Source of the DNA: Saccharospirillum sp.
GTDB lineage: Bacteria; Pseudomonadota; Gammaproteobacteria; Pseudomonadales; Natronospirillaceae
Direction of reading: 5' to 3'
DNA: 64,000 nucleotides
Assembly (NCBI GenBank): GCA_022565595.1
Contig: JAIUML010000002.1
Coordinates: 1 to 64,000 of the forward strand
Both the position numbers and the translations under genes were made by a program. This document shows, one piece after another, positions 8,762-19,820 of the stretch (its first letter is position 1; each line of letters opens with the position of its first letter). The notes beneath the pieces were generated by a model. That model was not told the DNA's origin. It saw only the letters and a program-made list of their open reading frames with translations, and searched no databases.

Positions 8762-9868
8762 TCAGGCGCCTGGCAGTACCTTCTGCAACGCAGCCAAACA
8801 TTGACTGTTTTCAGTCTCATTGGAAACGGTAATGCGCAAACAATCGGCCAGAAGGGGGTGGCTACCATCGAGCTTCTTGATCAGAACCCCCGCCTCGATC
8901 AACTCTTGATGAATTCTGGCTGCCTCGTCTGACTCGGTGCGAACCAGTACAAAATTGGCTTGACTGTCGTAGACCGACAAACCCGGCAGTTGCCGCAACG
9001 ACGCAATCAGACGCTCACGCTGATTCACCAGCTCCCGAGTCTGCTGCTCGAATACCGAGAAATGATCCAGCGCAAAGCTGGCGGTTACCTGAGTCAGGCT
9101 ATTGATATTGTAAGGCAGCCGAACCTTGTTGATTTGTTCGCACCAGGCGGCATCGCCTACCAGTATGCCCAGACGCAGGCCGGCCAGACCAACCTTCGAC
9201 AAGGTACGCATCACCAGAAGGTTCGGATAGTCATCCAGCCAGCTTGAATAATCGGCATGAGTGAAAGCGGTATAGGCTTCATCGATCACCACCAGACCTG
9301 GAGCCGCCTCGATAATGCGGCGCAGCTTTTCATCGCCCCAAAGGTTCCCGGTCGGGTTATTCGGCTGGGCCAGAAAGATGACGGCGGGCTGTTCGCGCTC
9401 GATCTTGAGCAGCATGGCCTCAAGGTCGAGCTCAAAATCCCGAGTCAAGGGGACGCCAACATAGTCCAGCCCCAAAAAGGTGGCGACCATGCCATAGAGG
9501 ACGAAGCTGGGTTCCGGCGCCAGCAGTTTTCTACCGGGCCCCTTGACGGCCATGGCAATCATCTGGATCAGTTCATCTGAACCGTTACCAAGCAGGATAT
9601 CCCAGCGCTCATCGATATTCATCACAGCGCGCAAGGCTGACTTCAATGCAGGGGCTTCAGGATGCGGATAGCGGTTTATTCGAGCCTGCTCCGCCAGACG
9701 TTGAAACCAGGCCTGGTGCAGATCCTCCGGGAAGGCGAAGGGGTTCTCCATGGCATCCAGCTTGACCAGGCCGCTGGCATCCGGTACCGGATAGGCGTTC
9801 AGCTTTTGCAGTGCGGGCTGAATCCAGCGGTGAATCTGCTCCTCCAGCACATCACGTCGATCAATCAT
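8762..9868 (-). CDS. hisC: Histidinol-phosphate aminotransferase
   Basis: Fold-type I PLP aminotransferase (368 residues) that converts imidazole acetol phosphate and glutamate to histidinol phosphate. Visible are [11 protein letters not shown] (substrate loop), [30 protein letters not shown] and the PLP-lysine motif [14 protein letters not shown]. The start overlaps the hisD stop by eight bases, indicating coupling. This is the last gene of the minus-strand order ibaG-murA-hisG-hisD-hisC. The 230 bases between it and malZ hold only a weak inverted repeat (ACGAACG 8667-8673 with CGTTCGT 8695-8701) and no gene I can see. Confidence 0.96.
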   Translation of the reverse strand: MIDRRDVLEEQIHRWIQPALQKLNAYPVPDASGLVKLDAMENPFAFPEDLHQAWFQRLAEQARINRYPHPEAPALKSALRAVMNIDERWDILLGNGSDELIQMIAMAVKGPGRKLLAPEPSFVLYGMVATFLGLDYVGVPLTRDFELDLEAMLLKIEREQPAVIFLAQPNNPTGNLWGDEKLRRIIEAAPGLVVIDEAYTAFTHADYSSWLDDYPNLLVMRTLSKVGLAGLRLGILVGDAAWCEQINKVRLPYNINSLTQVTASFALDHFSVFEQQTRELVNQRERLIASLRQLPGLSVYDSQANFVLVRTESDEAARIHQELIEAGVLIKKLDGSHPLLADCLRITVSNETENSQCLAALQKVLPGA

Positions 9869-11168
9869 CCAGGCGAACCTCGGCGCTTTTGGCGTGGGCG
9901 GTCAACAACTCACCCCGAGACAACACAGAGGCTACCTTGCCCAGGGTTTGCGCACCCTGACGAGATACCCCTATGACAGAAGAGCGCTTCTGAAAGTCGT
10001 AAACACCCAGGGGAGAAAAGAACCTGGCAGTACCACTGGTAGGCAGCACATGGTTCGGGCCGGCACAGTAGTCGCCCAAAGCTTCAGGTGTGTAACGGCC
10101 CATGAAAATGGCACCGGCGTGGCGAATATCAGGCAACCAGGATTCCGGATTATCAATTGACAATTCCAGGTGCTCGGGCGCGATGCGGTTGATCAGTGCT
10201 TTGGCATCGCCAAGCTGTTCGACCAGAATAAAGGCACCACGATCATTCAATGACTGACGAATAATATCAGCCCGTTCCATCTCCGGCAGTAACCGCACCA
10301 TCGCTGCCTCGACTGCATCCAGATAGGCAGCATCATGGCTGATCAGTATGGACTGTGCATCTGAGTCATGCTCGGCTTGAGAGAAAAGATCGTAGGCGGT
10401 CCATTCGGCGGGTGTCTGGCCATCGCATACCACCAGTATCTCGCTCGGGCCGGCGATCATGTCGATGCCTACCTTGCCGAAAACCTGTTGTTTGGCTGTT
10501 GCAACATAGATGTTGCCGGGCCCAACGACCTTGTCAACTGCCGGCACTGTCTCGGTACCGTAGGCCAGAGCCGCTATGGCCTGAGCCCCGCCCAGAAGGA
10601 AGATTCGATCGATGCCCGCAACATGAGCCGCACCCAGAACAAAGTCACTGACCTGCCCTTTGGGAGCAGGGGTCGCCATGATGACCTCGGCCACTCCTGC
10701 AACGCGTGCCGGCATGGCATTCATGATTACAGAAGAAGCCAAGGGAGCCGAGCCACCGGGGACATAGATGCCAACACGGTCCATGGCCGTTACCTGCTGA
10801 CCCAGAACGGTGCCGTCGGCTTCTTCGTATTGCCAACTGCTGCTGACCTGGTGGCTGTGATACTGCTCGACACGCTCGGCCGCAGTCGCCAGCGCCTGCT
10901 GCTGGTCAGTTGGCAACCGATGAAAGCCTGCCGCTATGGCAGCCTGATCCAGCACCAGTTCAGCAGCACTGCTGACCTCAAACTGATCAAACTGGCGTGA
11001 GAACTCCAACAAGGCCTCATCGCCACGATGTCGAACCTGCTCAATAATGCTGGCAACCCGCTGTTGCACGGTGCTGTCAGAAACGGACTCCCAGGCCAGG
11101 AGAGTGTCCAGCGCGGAGTCGAAACCCTCGGCGCTGGCATTGAGTCTTCTCAGGTTCAGTTCGGTCAT
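9861..11168 (-). CDS. hisD: Histidinol dehydrogenase
   Basis: Zinc enzyme (435 residues) that oxidises L-histidinol to L-histidine in two NAD-dependent steps. Family features: [45 protein letters not shown] (matching the PROSITE-type signature), [21 protein letters not shown] and the C-terminal [23 protein letters not shown]. Zinc ligands of the family (Gln, His, Asp, His) lie in these blocks. It starts three bases after hisG and overlaps hisC. Full-length and intact. Confidence 0.97.
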   Translation of the reverse strand: MTELNLRRLNASAEGFDSALDTLLAWESVSDSTVQQRVASIIEQVRHRGDEALLEFSRQFDQFEVSSAAELVLDQAAIAAGFHRLPTDQQQALATAAERVEQYHSHQVSSSWQYEEADGTVLGQQVTAMDRVGIYVPGGSAPLASSVIMNAMPARVAGVAEVIMATPAPKGQVSDFVLGAAHVAGIDRIFLLGGAQAIAALAYGTETVPAVDKVVGPGNIYVATAKQQVFGKVGIDMIAGPSEILVVCDGQTPAEWTAYDLFSQAEHDSDAQSILISHDAAYLDAVEAAMVRLLPEMERADIIRQSLNDRGAFILVEQLGDAKALINRIAPEHLELSIDNPESWLPDIRHAGAIFMGRYTPEALGDYCAGPNHVLPTSGTARFFSPLGVYDFQKRSSVIGVSRQGAQTLGKVASVLSRGELLTAHAKSAEVRLDD

Positions 11169-11171
11169 GCG

Positions 11172-11819
11172 TCAGTTACTCTGCGTTACGGCGTTGGATA
11201 AACGGTCCACGATGGGCTGAATACGCTCATCTTTCAATTTGAGGGCCAGTCGGCTGGCAATCAAGCGGCTGCTGATATCGGCGATATGTTCTTCTGCTAT
11301 CAACCCATTAGCCTTGAGTGTGTTGCCAGTATCGACGATATCGACGATGCAATCGGCCAATTTCATGATGGGCGCCAGCTCCATACCACCATAAAGCTTG
11401 ATCAGATCAACCTGACGCCCCTGTTCGGAAAAATATTGCTTGGCAATTCGCACAAACTTTGTCGCTACTTTAAGCCGGCCCCGCACGGCCGGAGCATCGA
11501 CCAGGCGAGCCGTCATCAGCCGGCACCGGGCAATATTCAGGTCAAGCAACTCGTACATTTCTTCGGCGCCATGCTCCATCAGCACATCCTTGCCGGAAAC
11601 GCCGAGGTCGGCTACACCATATTCAACATAGGTCGGGACATCGGTCGCGCGAATCACGATGAATTGAACACCCGGCTGGGTGGTCTCGAAGATCAGCTTG
11701 CGCGATTCACTGATATCCTCAAGTGGCTCGATACCGGCTGCCGCAAACAGCGGCAGCGTCTCCTTCAGGATGCGGCCCTTGGACAGGGCAATGGTAATGT
11801 TGTCCGGATTGTGTTGCAT
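11172..11819 (-). CDS. hisG: ATP phosphoribosyltransferase, short form
   Basis: First enzyme of histidine synthesis, joining ATP and PRPP. At 215 residues it is the short form (HisGS), which lacks the C-terminal regulatory domain and in known cases needs HisZ for activity and feedback control. Motifs: [16 protein letters not shown] at the N-terminus, [13 protein letters not shown], and [18 protein letters not shown] (the PRPP-binding loop). The start at 11819 is chosen from the family N-terminus and AAGG upstream; the frame is open 20 codons further. No hisZ is present in the window. It lies between murA and hisD on one strand. Confidence 0.95.
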   Translation of the reverse strand: MQHNPDNITIALSKGRILKETLPLFAAAGIEPLEDISESRKLIFETTQPGVQFIVIRATDVPTYVEYGVADLGVSGKDVLMEHGAEEMYELLDLNIARCRLMTARLVDAPAVRGRLKVATKFVRIAKQYFSEQGRQVDLIKLYGGMELAPIMKLADCIVDIVDTGNTLKANGLIAEEHIADISSRLIASRLALKLKDERIQPIVDRLSNAVTQSN

Positions 11820-11900
11820 GCTTTGCCTTGTATCGAATGTTCCGTGGAAAAGGGCTCTGAGCTCGGGCGCTTTCCGCACCCGAGCTTAACAAGTCACATC

Positions 11901-13166
<1,266 letters not shown>

Positions 13167-13412
13167 TTACCCATTCCCCCGCTCGGTCCATTCCTGGGGC
13201 GTGTGCAGAGACATGGAAACCGCATGAATGGCGCCACTGGCAATATGCTCGTTCAGGACGCCGTAAATCAATTGTTGGCGCTGCACCGCTCGCTTTCCAG
13301 CGAACAGATCACCAATGGCTTGAACGGTAAATTTTGCACCGCCTCCCTCTACCTGAAACTGGGTATCCGGAAAGGCGGCGGTGAGCAAGGCTTGTACTTC
13401 GTCAGCGGACAT
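13167..13412 (-). CDS. ibaG: BolA-family protein IbaG
   Basis: Small BolA-like protein (81 residues). The family works with monothiol glutaredoxins in iron-sulfur and iron handling; IbaG is the paralogue encoded beside murA. The BolA core is visible: VQALLTAAFPDTQFQVEG, then FTVQAIGDLFAGKRAVQRQQLIYGVLNEHIASGAIHAVSM, with the conserved RxxxxQRxQ.xY helix and the HA(V/I)S strand. The start has AGAGAG upstream. It ends exactly where murA begins. In E. coli and P. aeruginosa this gene follows the mla genes; here a 227-base gene-free stretch separates it from mlaC. Confidence 0.92.
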   Translation of the reverse strand: MSADEVQALLTAAFPDTQFQVEGGGAKFTVQAIGDLFAGKRAVQRQQLIYGVLNEHIASGAIHAVSMSLHTPQEWTERGNG

Positions 13413-13585
13413 GAGTCTCTCTACAAACTATCGAGAATGAAGACGCGACATTATACGGAATAACCACCGAAATCTAAACGATCATGGTCCGTCAATGGCG
13501 TCCGATGAAAAAGGTGTTGTGCCATTTGTTGCTAATCAGGAAAGGAAACCGGGAAATGGCAGCGCTGCGACATGGTTTGGCGAAG

Positions 13586-13614
13586 GGCTCACCTTGAACA
13601 TAAGCGGGTGAGCC
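13586..13614 (-). terminator. Stem-loop downstream of mlaC
   Basis: GGCTCACC (13586-13593) and GGTGAGCC (13607-13614) form an 8-bp stem with a 13-base loop, 26 bases past the mlaC stop on the minus strand. No clear T-run follows, so it may be a weak or Rho-assisted end. The rest of 13413-13639 shows no gene or remnant frame. Confidence 0.4.
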
Positions 13615-13639
13615 TGGCTTGATGTGGGGGCCTTTCAGC

Positions 13640-14302
13640 TCACTCCTCGCCAATAAACTCTTCTTCTTCGAAAGTTTGCGCCGTCATACCTTCCCAGGCA
13701 GCAATGGTCGCATCCAGATCACCCTGATTCTCACGCAACAATTGCTGGAACTGGGTTCTGAAGGTCACCCCCAGGTTGATGCCGTTGAAGATCACATTCT
13801 GCATACGCCAGCCTTCAGCGGCCTGGCTGTAGTAAAGGCTCTGAACCATGGGGTAGCGCTGACCTTGCGGCGAGACCACTTCAAGGTATACCCTGGTGTT
13901 ACGCACCGTATCGTCTTCGGTCTTTTGATCGTTCAACAAACGCACCTCGAAACTGCCGAGATTGTAGAGCCCACCAGCGTAGGTATTCACCAGACTGCGT
14001 TTGAAGGTCGCCAGAAAACGCTGACGCTGCTGAGGCGTCGCCTGCTCCAGGGTGTCGCCCATTATCCTGCTGACAATGACCGTATAGCCAACAAGTGGTT
14101 CCAGGACCCCGGCGACTTCCTCCATGAATGCCTCTCGATTCTGATCGCCACCGTTGGGCATGGCACTGTATTTGTCCACAACCTGCTGAATGGCTCTGAT
14201 GCCTTCCATGACGCTTTCTTCCGGTGACTGGCTGATGTCTTCAGCGTTCGCCCAGAATGCCAGCATCACGGTAAGCCCGAATAGCGCGGCCAGTCTTTTC
14301 AT
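13640..14302 (-). CDS. mlaC: Periplasmic phospholipid carrier MlaC
   Basis: MlaC/Tgt2-family soluble periplasmic lipid carrier (220 residues) that shuttles phospholipid between the OmpC-MlaA complex and the inner-membrane MlaFEDB transporter to keep outer-membrane asymmetry. It has an N-terminal signal peptide (MKRLAALFGLTVMLAFWANA, cleavage before ED), then the family fold with PLVGYTVIVSRIMGDTLEQATPQQRQRFLATFKRSLVNTYAG and GWRMQNVIFNGINLGVTFRTQFQQLL. The C-terminal tail is unusually acidic (FEEEEFIGEE). The usual partners mlaF, mlaE, mlaD and mlaB are not beside it: upstream is the divergent kdsD and downstream is ibaG. GAGGGAG precedes the ATG. Confidence 0.93.
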   Translation of the reverse strand: MKRLAALFGLTVMLAFWANAEDISQSPEESVMEGIRAIQQVVDKYSAMPNGGDQNREAFMEEVAGVLEPLVGYTVIVSRIMGDTLEQATPQQRQRFLATFKRSLVNTYAGGLYNLGSFEVRLLNDQKTEDDTVRNTRVYLEVVSPQGQRYPMVQSLYYSQAAEGWRMQNVIFNGINLGVTFRTQFQQLLRENQGDLDATIAAWEGMTAQTFEEEEFIGEE

Positions 14303-14548
14303 GCATTACTCCCTCGGATTGACGTTAGGCGGAAGCATGATGCCTCAGTTAGAGGTTGGCAAGCCACTTGGCACAGTGTTGACAGTTTATTGGACCGGCT
14401 TTGCGAACCAATGCTCAACCTGCCAAGGCCATTTTCGAAACTGGCGTCTGTTTTGCATAAAAATCACCATTCCACCCTTCTGACAATGTGCCACTGTGCT
14501 AATCTATTAGGCAAACTTCATTCATGTCAGCGGGAACCGCCCGAAAAG

Positions 14549-15520
14549 ATGAAAGCACCGATAAACTTCCTTGATTCCGCCAGACGTACAGTGCGACTGG
14601 AAGCAGAAGCCATCGCCGAGTTGGCCGATCACCTGAGTCATGAGTTTGAAAAAGCCAGTGAACTGATTCTCAATGGCAAGGGCCGAGTCGTGGTCAGCGG
14701 TATGGGCAAATCGGGTCATATCGGCCGCAAAATTGCTGCCACCCTGGCCAGCACAGGCACTCCGGCTTTTTTTGTGCACCCGGGTGAAGCCAGTCATGGC
14801 GATATGGGCATGATTACTGAAGATGACATCGTTATCGCCTTGTCGAATTCGGGCGAAAGTGCTGAAGTGGTGACCCTGATCCCATTAATCAAACGGCTGG
14901 GAGCACGCCTTATCGGCATGACCGGTGCCAACAACAGCACCCTGGCTCTTGCATCCGATGCCCACCTTTATTGTGGCGTGTCTCAAGAAGCTTGTCCGCT
15001 GAACCTCGCTCCCACCTCCTCCACCACGGCGGCGTTGGTCATGGGAGACGCCCTGGCCATCGCCTTGCTTGAGGCTCGAGGTTTCACCGCCAACGACTTT
15101 GCCTTTTCGCATCCAGGTGGTGCTCTCGGTCGGAAATTGCTGCTCAAGGTCCGTGACATCATGCACAGCGGCGACAGCATGCCAAAAGTAGGTCCTACCA
15201 CTCTGTTGCGAGATGCACTGCTCGAAATGACCCGCAAGGGGCTGGGTATGACCACCGTAATGTCGAGTGACGGCCATCTGCTCGGGGTATTCACTGACGG
15301 TGACCTGCGTCGCATTCTCGACCAGGGCGTCGATTTCCAGACTACGCCCATCAATGAGGTGATGCATCGCGGTGCGCAAACCATTAGTGCAGATCAACTT
15401 GCAGCACAGGCGCTTTATGAAATGGAAGAGCGAAAAATCACCTCTCTGGTGGTACTCGAAGACAAAGCACCCATTGGCATAGTGCACATGCACGACATAT
15501 TGCGCGCCGGGGTCGCTTGA
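14549..15520 (+). CDS. kdsD: Arabinose-5-phosphate isomerase KdsD
   Basis: Interconverts ribulose 5-phosphate and arabinose 5-phosphate, the first step of Kdo synthesis for LPS. It is 323 residues: a SIS sugar-isomerase domain (VVVSGMGKSGHIGRKIAATLASTGTPAFFVHPGEASHGD and ALSNSGESAEV) followed by two CBS domains (from about residue 205 to the end). The start at 14549 (MKAPINFLD) is chosen by family length; the frame is open 53 codons upstream. The stop TGA overlaps the lptC ATG. In E. coli and Pseudomonas kdsC lies between kdsD and lptC; here it is absent. Confidence 0.94.
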   Translation: MKAPINFLDSARRTVRLEAEAIAELADHLSHEFEKASELILNGKGRVVVSGMGKSGHIGRKIAATLASTGTPAFFVHPGEASHGDMGMITEDDIVIALSNSGESAEVVTLIPLIKRLGARLIGMTGANNSTLALASDAHLYCGVSQEACPLNLAPTSSTTAALVMGDALAIALLEARGFTANDFAFSHPGGALGRKLLLKVRDIMHSGDSMPKVGPTTLLRDALLEMTRKGLGMTTVMSSDGHLLGVFTDGDLRRILDQGVDFQTTPINEVMHRGAQTISADQLAAQALYEMEERKITSLVVLEDKAPIGIVHMHDILRAGVA

Positions 15521-16092
15521 TGCCACGCTACCTGCAAAGAAGCCTTTGGGTCTTGTCCTTGCTCGCTATGGCACTGATACTGTGGTGGCGCCCGGGTCAG
15601 ACGGACCTTGCGACCGATCCGGGCCTGGCGCTACCTGCGGACCCTCCTGACCTCTACGTCGAGGACGTCCAACAGACTTACTACAACCGGGAAGGCATAC
15701 CCACCGGTACGCTGCGTGCCGATAGCCTGGCTTTTTACGAAGATCGAGGCAGCAGCGACATTATTAATCCACAGTTGCAACAACTTGAAGACGAAGTCGT
15801 CGTCTGGACAGTGCAATCTCTTCGGGCCCTGTTACTCAACAACGGGGATGTCGAGTTCATTGACCAGGTAGAGGTACGAGAAGAGAGTGTCGCTCAACCC
15901 TGGTTGCTGGAAACCGACTGGCTGCGCCTGGAGCAGGAAGGCCGCTTCGCGACTACGCCGAGCCCTGTTAAACTCACTCAAGGGAATCAACTGGCCACGG
16001 GCATCGGACTCGATGCCTGGCTGACTGGTGAAAAACCCGAACTGATTCTGAAATCTGAGGTCGCCATTCACTATGAGATGGACGCACGTTAA
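15520..16092 (+). CDS. lptC: LPS export protein LptC
   Basis: Bitopic inner-membrane protein (190 residues) of the LPS transport bridge; it passes LPS from LptB2FG to LptA. One N-terminal transmembrane segment (LWVLSLLAMALILWW) is followed by a periplasmic LptC/OstA-like beta-jellyroll with YYNREGIPTGTLRADSLAFYED, TSPVKLTQ-type strands and a final [13 protein letters not shown]. The ATG overlaps the kdsD stop (TGATG) and the 3' end overlaps lptA by 20 bases, indicating tight coupling. Sequence is divergent, as usual for LptC, but position and fold leave little doubt. Confidence 0.92.
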   Translation: MPRYLQRSLWVLSLLAMALILWWRPGQTDLATDPGLALPADPPDLYVEDVQQTYYNREGIPTGTLRADSLAFYEDRGSSDIINPQLQQLEDEVVVWTVQSLRALLLNNGDVEFIDQVEVREESVAQPWLLETDWLRLEQEGRFATTPSPVKLTQGNQLATGIGLDAWLTGEKPELILKSEVAIHYEMDAR

Positions 16093-16624
16093 CCCACTGG
16101 GCCGCTGGCTCTTCAGCGCCCTGTTACTGATTATTCTGGCAGTGCTGGCGGCCCTGCCTGCACAAGCGTTGCCGGAAGACCGAGACCTGCCAATCACTAT
16201 AGATGCTGACGAAGGCACTTTCCGCAGCCGCTCGGGTGAAGCAAGCTTCCAGGGCAACGTCTATTTGCGTCAAGGCACACTGGAAGTCTGGGCCGACTCC
16301 CTTGAGATTCGCCGTGACCCTGAAACCGGCGCCCTGCAGTACCTTGAAGCACGGGGTCAGCCCGCGCGCTATCAGGAACTGCCCAGCGTGGATGGCGAAC
16401 TGATTCAGGTGCGTGGGCTGCGCATCGAATACCTGCCGGCTGAAGACATCATCGTCACCGAAGGTCAGGGGGAGCTGGAACAGGCCAATAACAGGATCAG
16501 CGCCGAATTCATCCGCTATCATTTGCTGGACGAAACCCTTGAAGTACGCTCTCGACGCAGCACTCAGGCAGATCAGGATGCCCCTCAAGCCACTTGGGTA
16601 ATCCAGCCGAGGGAGCTGGACTGA
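16073..16624 (+). CDS. lptA: LPS export periplasmic protein LptA
   Basis: Periplasmic OstA-like protein (183 residues) that polymerises into the bridge carrying LPS to the outer membrane. A signal sequence ([20 protein letters not shown], cleavage near residue 32) is followed by the OstA/LptA core: [43 protein letters not shown], then [33 protein letters not shown]. It sits between lptC and lptB with overlapping ends (its TGA shares a base with the lptB ATG). Full-length for the family. Confidence 0.94.
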   Translation: MRWTHVNPLGRWLFSALLLIILAVLAALPAQALPEDRDLPITIDADEGTFRSRSGEASFQGNVYLRQGTLEVWADSLEIRRDPETGALQYLEARGQPARYQELPSVDGELIQVRGLRIEYLPAEDIIVTEGQGELEQANNRISAEFIRYHLLDETLEVRSRRSTQADQDAPQATWVIQPRELD

Positions 16625-17349
16625 TGGCCCTACTCGAAGCCAGAAACCTGGCCAAAAGCTATCGCAAGCACCAGGTGGTTCGAGATGTCAGCATGAGTGT
16701 CGAGCAAGGCCAGATCGTTGGACTCCTCGGCCCCAACGGTGCTGGCAAGACCACCTGCTTCTATATGATCGTCGGCCTTATTCCGGCGGATAAAGGCGAA
16801 GTCACCATCAATGGCCAGGCCGTGATCAAGGCCCCGATGCACGTGCGCGCCAGGAAAGGCCTGGGCTACCTGCCTCAGGAAGCCTCCATCTTTCGCAAAC
16901 TCACGGTGGCCGACAACATTCTGGGCGTACTTCAAACGCGACGCGAATTAAATCGCAGCGAACAGAAACAAAGGTTGGAGTCACTGCTCGAAGAATTTAA
17001 CATTGGGCACATTCGAAACAGTCTGGGCATGGCACTGTCCGGAGGCGAGCGCCGCCGTGTAGAGATTGCTCGAGCGCTGGCCATGGAGCCTGCAGTGGTG
17101 CTTCTCGATGAACCCTTTGCCGGTGTTGATCCAATCTCGGTAGGCGACATCAAGGCCATCATCCACCACCTGCGCGACAGAGGCATTGCAGTACTGATCA
17201 CCGATCACAATGTTCGAGAAACCCTCGACATTTGCGAAAAAGCTTACATAGTCGGCAATGGTCACATCATTGCCGAGGGCACCGCGGACGAGGTATTGAA
17301 TAACTCAACCGTGCGTGAAGTATATTTAGGCGATCAGTTTCGTCTTTAA
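16624..17349 (+). CDS. lptB: LPS export ABC transporter ATPase LptB
   Basis: Cytoplasmic ATPase (241 residues) powering LptB2FG extraction of LPS from the inner membrane. Walker [11 protein letters not shown]-loop LPQEASIF, signature [15 protein letters not shown], Walker [14 protein letters not shown] and H-loop ITDHNVRE are all present. The ATG at 16624 overlaps the lptA stop. The permeases LptF and LptG are not in this window, as is usual. rpoN follows after 25 bases. Confidence 0.97.
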   Translation: MALLEARNLAKSYRKHQVVRDVSMSVEQGQIVGLLGPNGAGKTTCFYMIVGLIPADKGEVTINGQAVIKAPMHVRARKGLGYLPQEASIFRKLTVADNILGVLQTRRELNRSEQKQRLESLLEEFNIGHIRNSLGMALSGGERRRVEIARALAMEPAVVLLDEPFAGVDPISVGDIKAIIHHLRDRGIAVLITDHNVRETLDICEKAYIVGNGHIIAEGTADEVLNNSTVREVYLGDQFRL

Positions 17350-17374
17350 TTGACCAGGGCAAAATTGCACTTAT

Positions 17375-18871
17375 ATGAAGACCTCTTTACAACTCAAGAT
17401 GAGCCAGCAGCTGACCATGACGCCTCAGCTGCAACAGGCCATCCGCTTGTTACAATTGTCTACCCTGGACCTTCAGCAGGAGATTCAGGAGGCATTGGAA
17501 ACCAATCCCTTGCTGGAAATGCGCGAGGACGGCCACGACAGCGAAGAAACAGCCAACCGCGAATCCATGAACGGGGACACCAGTCCGGACCCTGAACCTA
17601 ACCAGCTACAGGACGATCGCAAAGAAGTTGAAGTCAATGAGCACATTCCGGACGATCTGGCCGTTGACAGCTCCTGGGATGACATCTACCCCAACACCCC
17701 AACCAGCCATGGCGTTGCTTCTGGCGATGACGACTTCAATTTCGAAAATGTTCACGGCACAACAGATTCGCTGTGGGATCATCTGGCATGGCAACTGAAT
17801 CTGACCACCTTTTCCGACCGGGACCGGACCATTGCCGAAGCCATTATTGAGAGCGTCAACGATGAAGGCTACCTGTCGTCAAGCATGGACGACCTCTTTG
17901 AAGGCCTGAGCAAAGAACTCTCTACCGATGATAATCCGCTTGAGATGGACGAGGTCGAAGCCGTCTTGCATAGAGTTCAACACTTTGACCCACCAGGAGT
18001 GTGCGCTCGCGACCTCGCCGATTGCCTCAGCATTCAGATCAAACAGCTACCAGACGACCTGCCGTGGCGTGAAGAGACCCTGCTGGTGATCAATCAGCAC
18101 CTGGACCTTCTCGGCTCCCGAGATTACGCCCAACTGATGCGTAAAACCCGCCTGAAAGAGCCAGAACTGCGCGACATCCTGTTACTCATCCAGAGCCTGA
18201 ACCCCAGGCCGGGCAATCAGATAGCCTCAGGCAAGGATGAATACGTCGTGCCGGACGTCATTGTCAGCAAGGACATCAAGAACAATCGCTGGCTGGTCGA
18301 GTTGAACCCTGAAATTGCGCCCAAACTGCGCGTCAACTCGTCCTACGCCTCCATGGTCAAACGCGCCGACAACAGCAGCGACAACACCTACTTGAAAGAT
18401 CAACTTCAGGAGGCTCGCTGGTTTATCAAGAGCCTGCAAAGCCGCAACGAAACACTGCTCAAGGTTGCCACCAACATCGTTGAACATCAGCGTGGCTTCC
18501 TGGAATATGGCGAAGAAGCCATGAAACCCCTGGTACTGCACGATGTAGCCCAGGCAGTAGAGATGCATGAATCGACCATTTCCAGGGTCACAACCCAGAA
18601 ATACATGCATACCCCCCGCGGCATCTTTGAACTCAAATATTTTTTCAGCAGCCATGTCAGCACCGACAGCGGTGGGGAATGTTCCAGCACGGCGATTCGT
18701 GCGATCATCAAGAAGCTGATCTCGGCCGAGAACACGCGCAAGCCGTTAAGCGACTCAAAAATTGCGAAACTGCTGGGTGAGCAAGGCATTCAGGTTGCTC
18801 GTCGTACCATAGCCAAGTATCGCGAGGCCATGCATATTCCACCGTCAAATGAGCGTAAGAGTTTGATTTAA
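17375..18871 (+). CDS. rpoN: RNA polymerase sigma-54 factor
   Basis: Alternative sigma factor (498 residues) for GG-N10-GC promoters that need an AAA+ activator. Region I is Gln/Leu-rich at the N-terminus ([34 protein letters not shown], residues about 5-40), region II is acidic, then the core-binding domain, the HTH and the RpoN box [10 protein letters not shown] at residues 475-484 are intact. The gene lies after lptB and before hpf-ptsN-rapZ-ptsO, the classical arrangement. A DctD-like activator and a matching promoter occur in the same window (57.9-61.6 kb). Confidence 0.97.
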   Translation: MKTSLQLKMSQQLTMTPQLQQAIRLLQLSTLDLQQEIQEALETNPLLEMREDGHDSEETANRESMNGDTSPDPEPNQLQDDRKEVEVNEHIPDDLAVDSSWDDIYPNTPTSHGVASGDDDFNFENVHGTTDSLWDHLAWQLNLTTFSDRDRTIAEAIIESVNDEGYLSSSMDDLFEGLSKELSTDDNPLEMDEVEAVLHRVQHFDPPGVCARDLADCLSIQIKQLPDDLPWREETLLVINQHLDLLGSRDYAQLMRKTRLKEPELRDILLLIQSLNPRPGNQIASGKDEYVVPDVIVSKDIKNNRWLVELNPEIAPKLRVNSSYASMVKRADNSSDNTYLKDQLQEARWFIKSLQSRNETLLKVATNIVEHQRGFLEYGEEAMKPLVLHDVAQAVEMHESTISRVTTQKYMHTPRGIFELKYFFSSHVSTDSGGECSSTAIRAIIKKLISAENTRKPLSDSKIAKLLGEQGIQVARRTIAKYREAMHIPPSNERKSLI

Positions 18872-19051
18872 ATCTATAAATCGTTGAAGTATTGACTTGA
18901 AGCGCCCGTCGAGAAGGGCCATATTGAACTCAGGGAAGAAATTTCGGTGTCACCACAGACCGACATCCGACGGCAAAGGAGTGAGGGAGCGAGGCCATAC
19001 CAGAGAAGGACCAATATCTGGTCAGACCCAATACTGCAAGAGGAGCAGATT

Positions 19052-19357
19052 ATGCAAGTCAACATCAGTGGTCATCACGTAGAAGTAACGGAAGCGCTGC
19101 ACGACTATGTCGATGAAAAATTGGACAGAATAGAGCGGCATTTTGACCAGATCGGCAACGTACAAATTACCCTTAGTGTAGAGAAGCAGCGGCAGAAGGC
19201 AGAAGCCTCTGTCAATATCAAAGGCGGTCAATTGCACGCCGACGCCGAGCACGACGACTTATACGCGGCCATCGACTTGATGATTGACAAACTTGACCGA
19301 CAAGTCCTTAAACACAAGGAAAAAACGGTCGATAGAATGCATGGGAACTCACGTTAA
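19052..19357 (+). CDS. hpf: Ribosome hibernation promoting factor (short HPF)
   Basis: Binds the decoding region of 30S subunits and drives 100S dimer formation in stationary phase. It is 101 residues, the short form: MQVNISGHHVEVTEALHDYVDEKLDRIERHF, then an E-K-rich strand and HADAEHDDLYAAIDLMIDKLDRQVLKHKEK. The start is fixed by AGGAG eight bases upstream of ATG 19052; the frame is open further upstream in sequence that does not resemble the family. The 180 bases between rpoN and hpf contain TGGTCAGACCCA (19019-19030) in the leader but no clear sigma-70 promoter. Confidence 0.95.
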   Translation: MQVNISGHHVEVTEALHDYVDEKLDRIERHFDQIGNVQITLSVEKQRQKAEASVNIKGGQLHADAEHDDLYAAIDLMIDKLDRQVLKHKEKTVDRMHGNSR

Positions 19358-19359
19358 TC

Positions 19360-19815
19360 ATGATACCTCTGGACCAGATACTCACTGCTAAGCAGGTCTA
19401 CATAGATCACCTGGGGAGCAGCAAGAAAAAAGTGCTGCAAACATTGGCCGAACACCTGGCCAGTGACATTCCCGGTCTGTCGGAGATCGACCTGTTTGAC
19501 CAGCTAATAGCGCGTGAGCGCCTGGGTTCTACCGGACTGGGGCAAGGCATCGCCGTGCCCCATTGCCGTCTCGCTCAGGTCAATAAACCCATCGCTGCCC
19601 TGGCGCATCTGACTGAGGCGGTCGACTATGAATCGCCCGACAACGAACCAGTGGATCTGGTGTTCACCCTCGTCGTCCCGGAAGACGCTACCGATGAACA
19701 TTTGAACTTGCTTGCCGCTGTCGTGGAACGCTTCAACGATACCAATCGCGTCGCTGAGTTACGTGCCGCAACGGATGCCAATACCTTGTTTCAACGATTC
19801 ATCGCGAGTAGCTGA
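19360..19815 (+). CDS. ptsN: Nitrogen-PTS enzyme IIA (PtsN)
   Basis: EIIA-Ntr (151 residues), a regulatory phosphocarrier of the PEP-Ntr phosphotransfer chain, which controls potassium, nitrogen and envelope functions by binding partners rather than by sugar transport. The phosphorylated His is in GIAVPHCRL, preceded by ERLGSTGLGQG; the C-terminal VPEDATDEHLNLLAAVVERFND matches the PTS EIIA type-2 fold. It starts two bases after hpf and is followed by rapZ after five bases. Confidence 0.96.
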   Translation: MIPLDQILTAKQVYIDHLGSSKKKVLQTLAEHLASDIPGLSEIDLFDQLIARERLGSTGLGQGIAVPHCRLAQVNKPIAALAHLTEAVDYESPDNEPVDLVFTLVVPEDATDEHLNLLAAVVERFNDTNRVAELRAATDANTLFQRFIASS

Positions 19816-19820
19816 CAGTC

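Noticed and set aside
13413-13639. Remnant of mlaB between ibaG and mlaC
   Set aside because: No STAS-like reading frame could be traced on either strand, so only absence is claimed.
18893-18920. Possible sigma-70 promoter (TTGACT ... CATATT) before hpf
   Set aside because: The spacer would be 22 bases, too long for a functional promoter.
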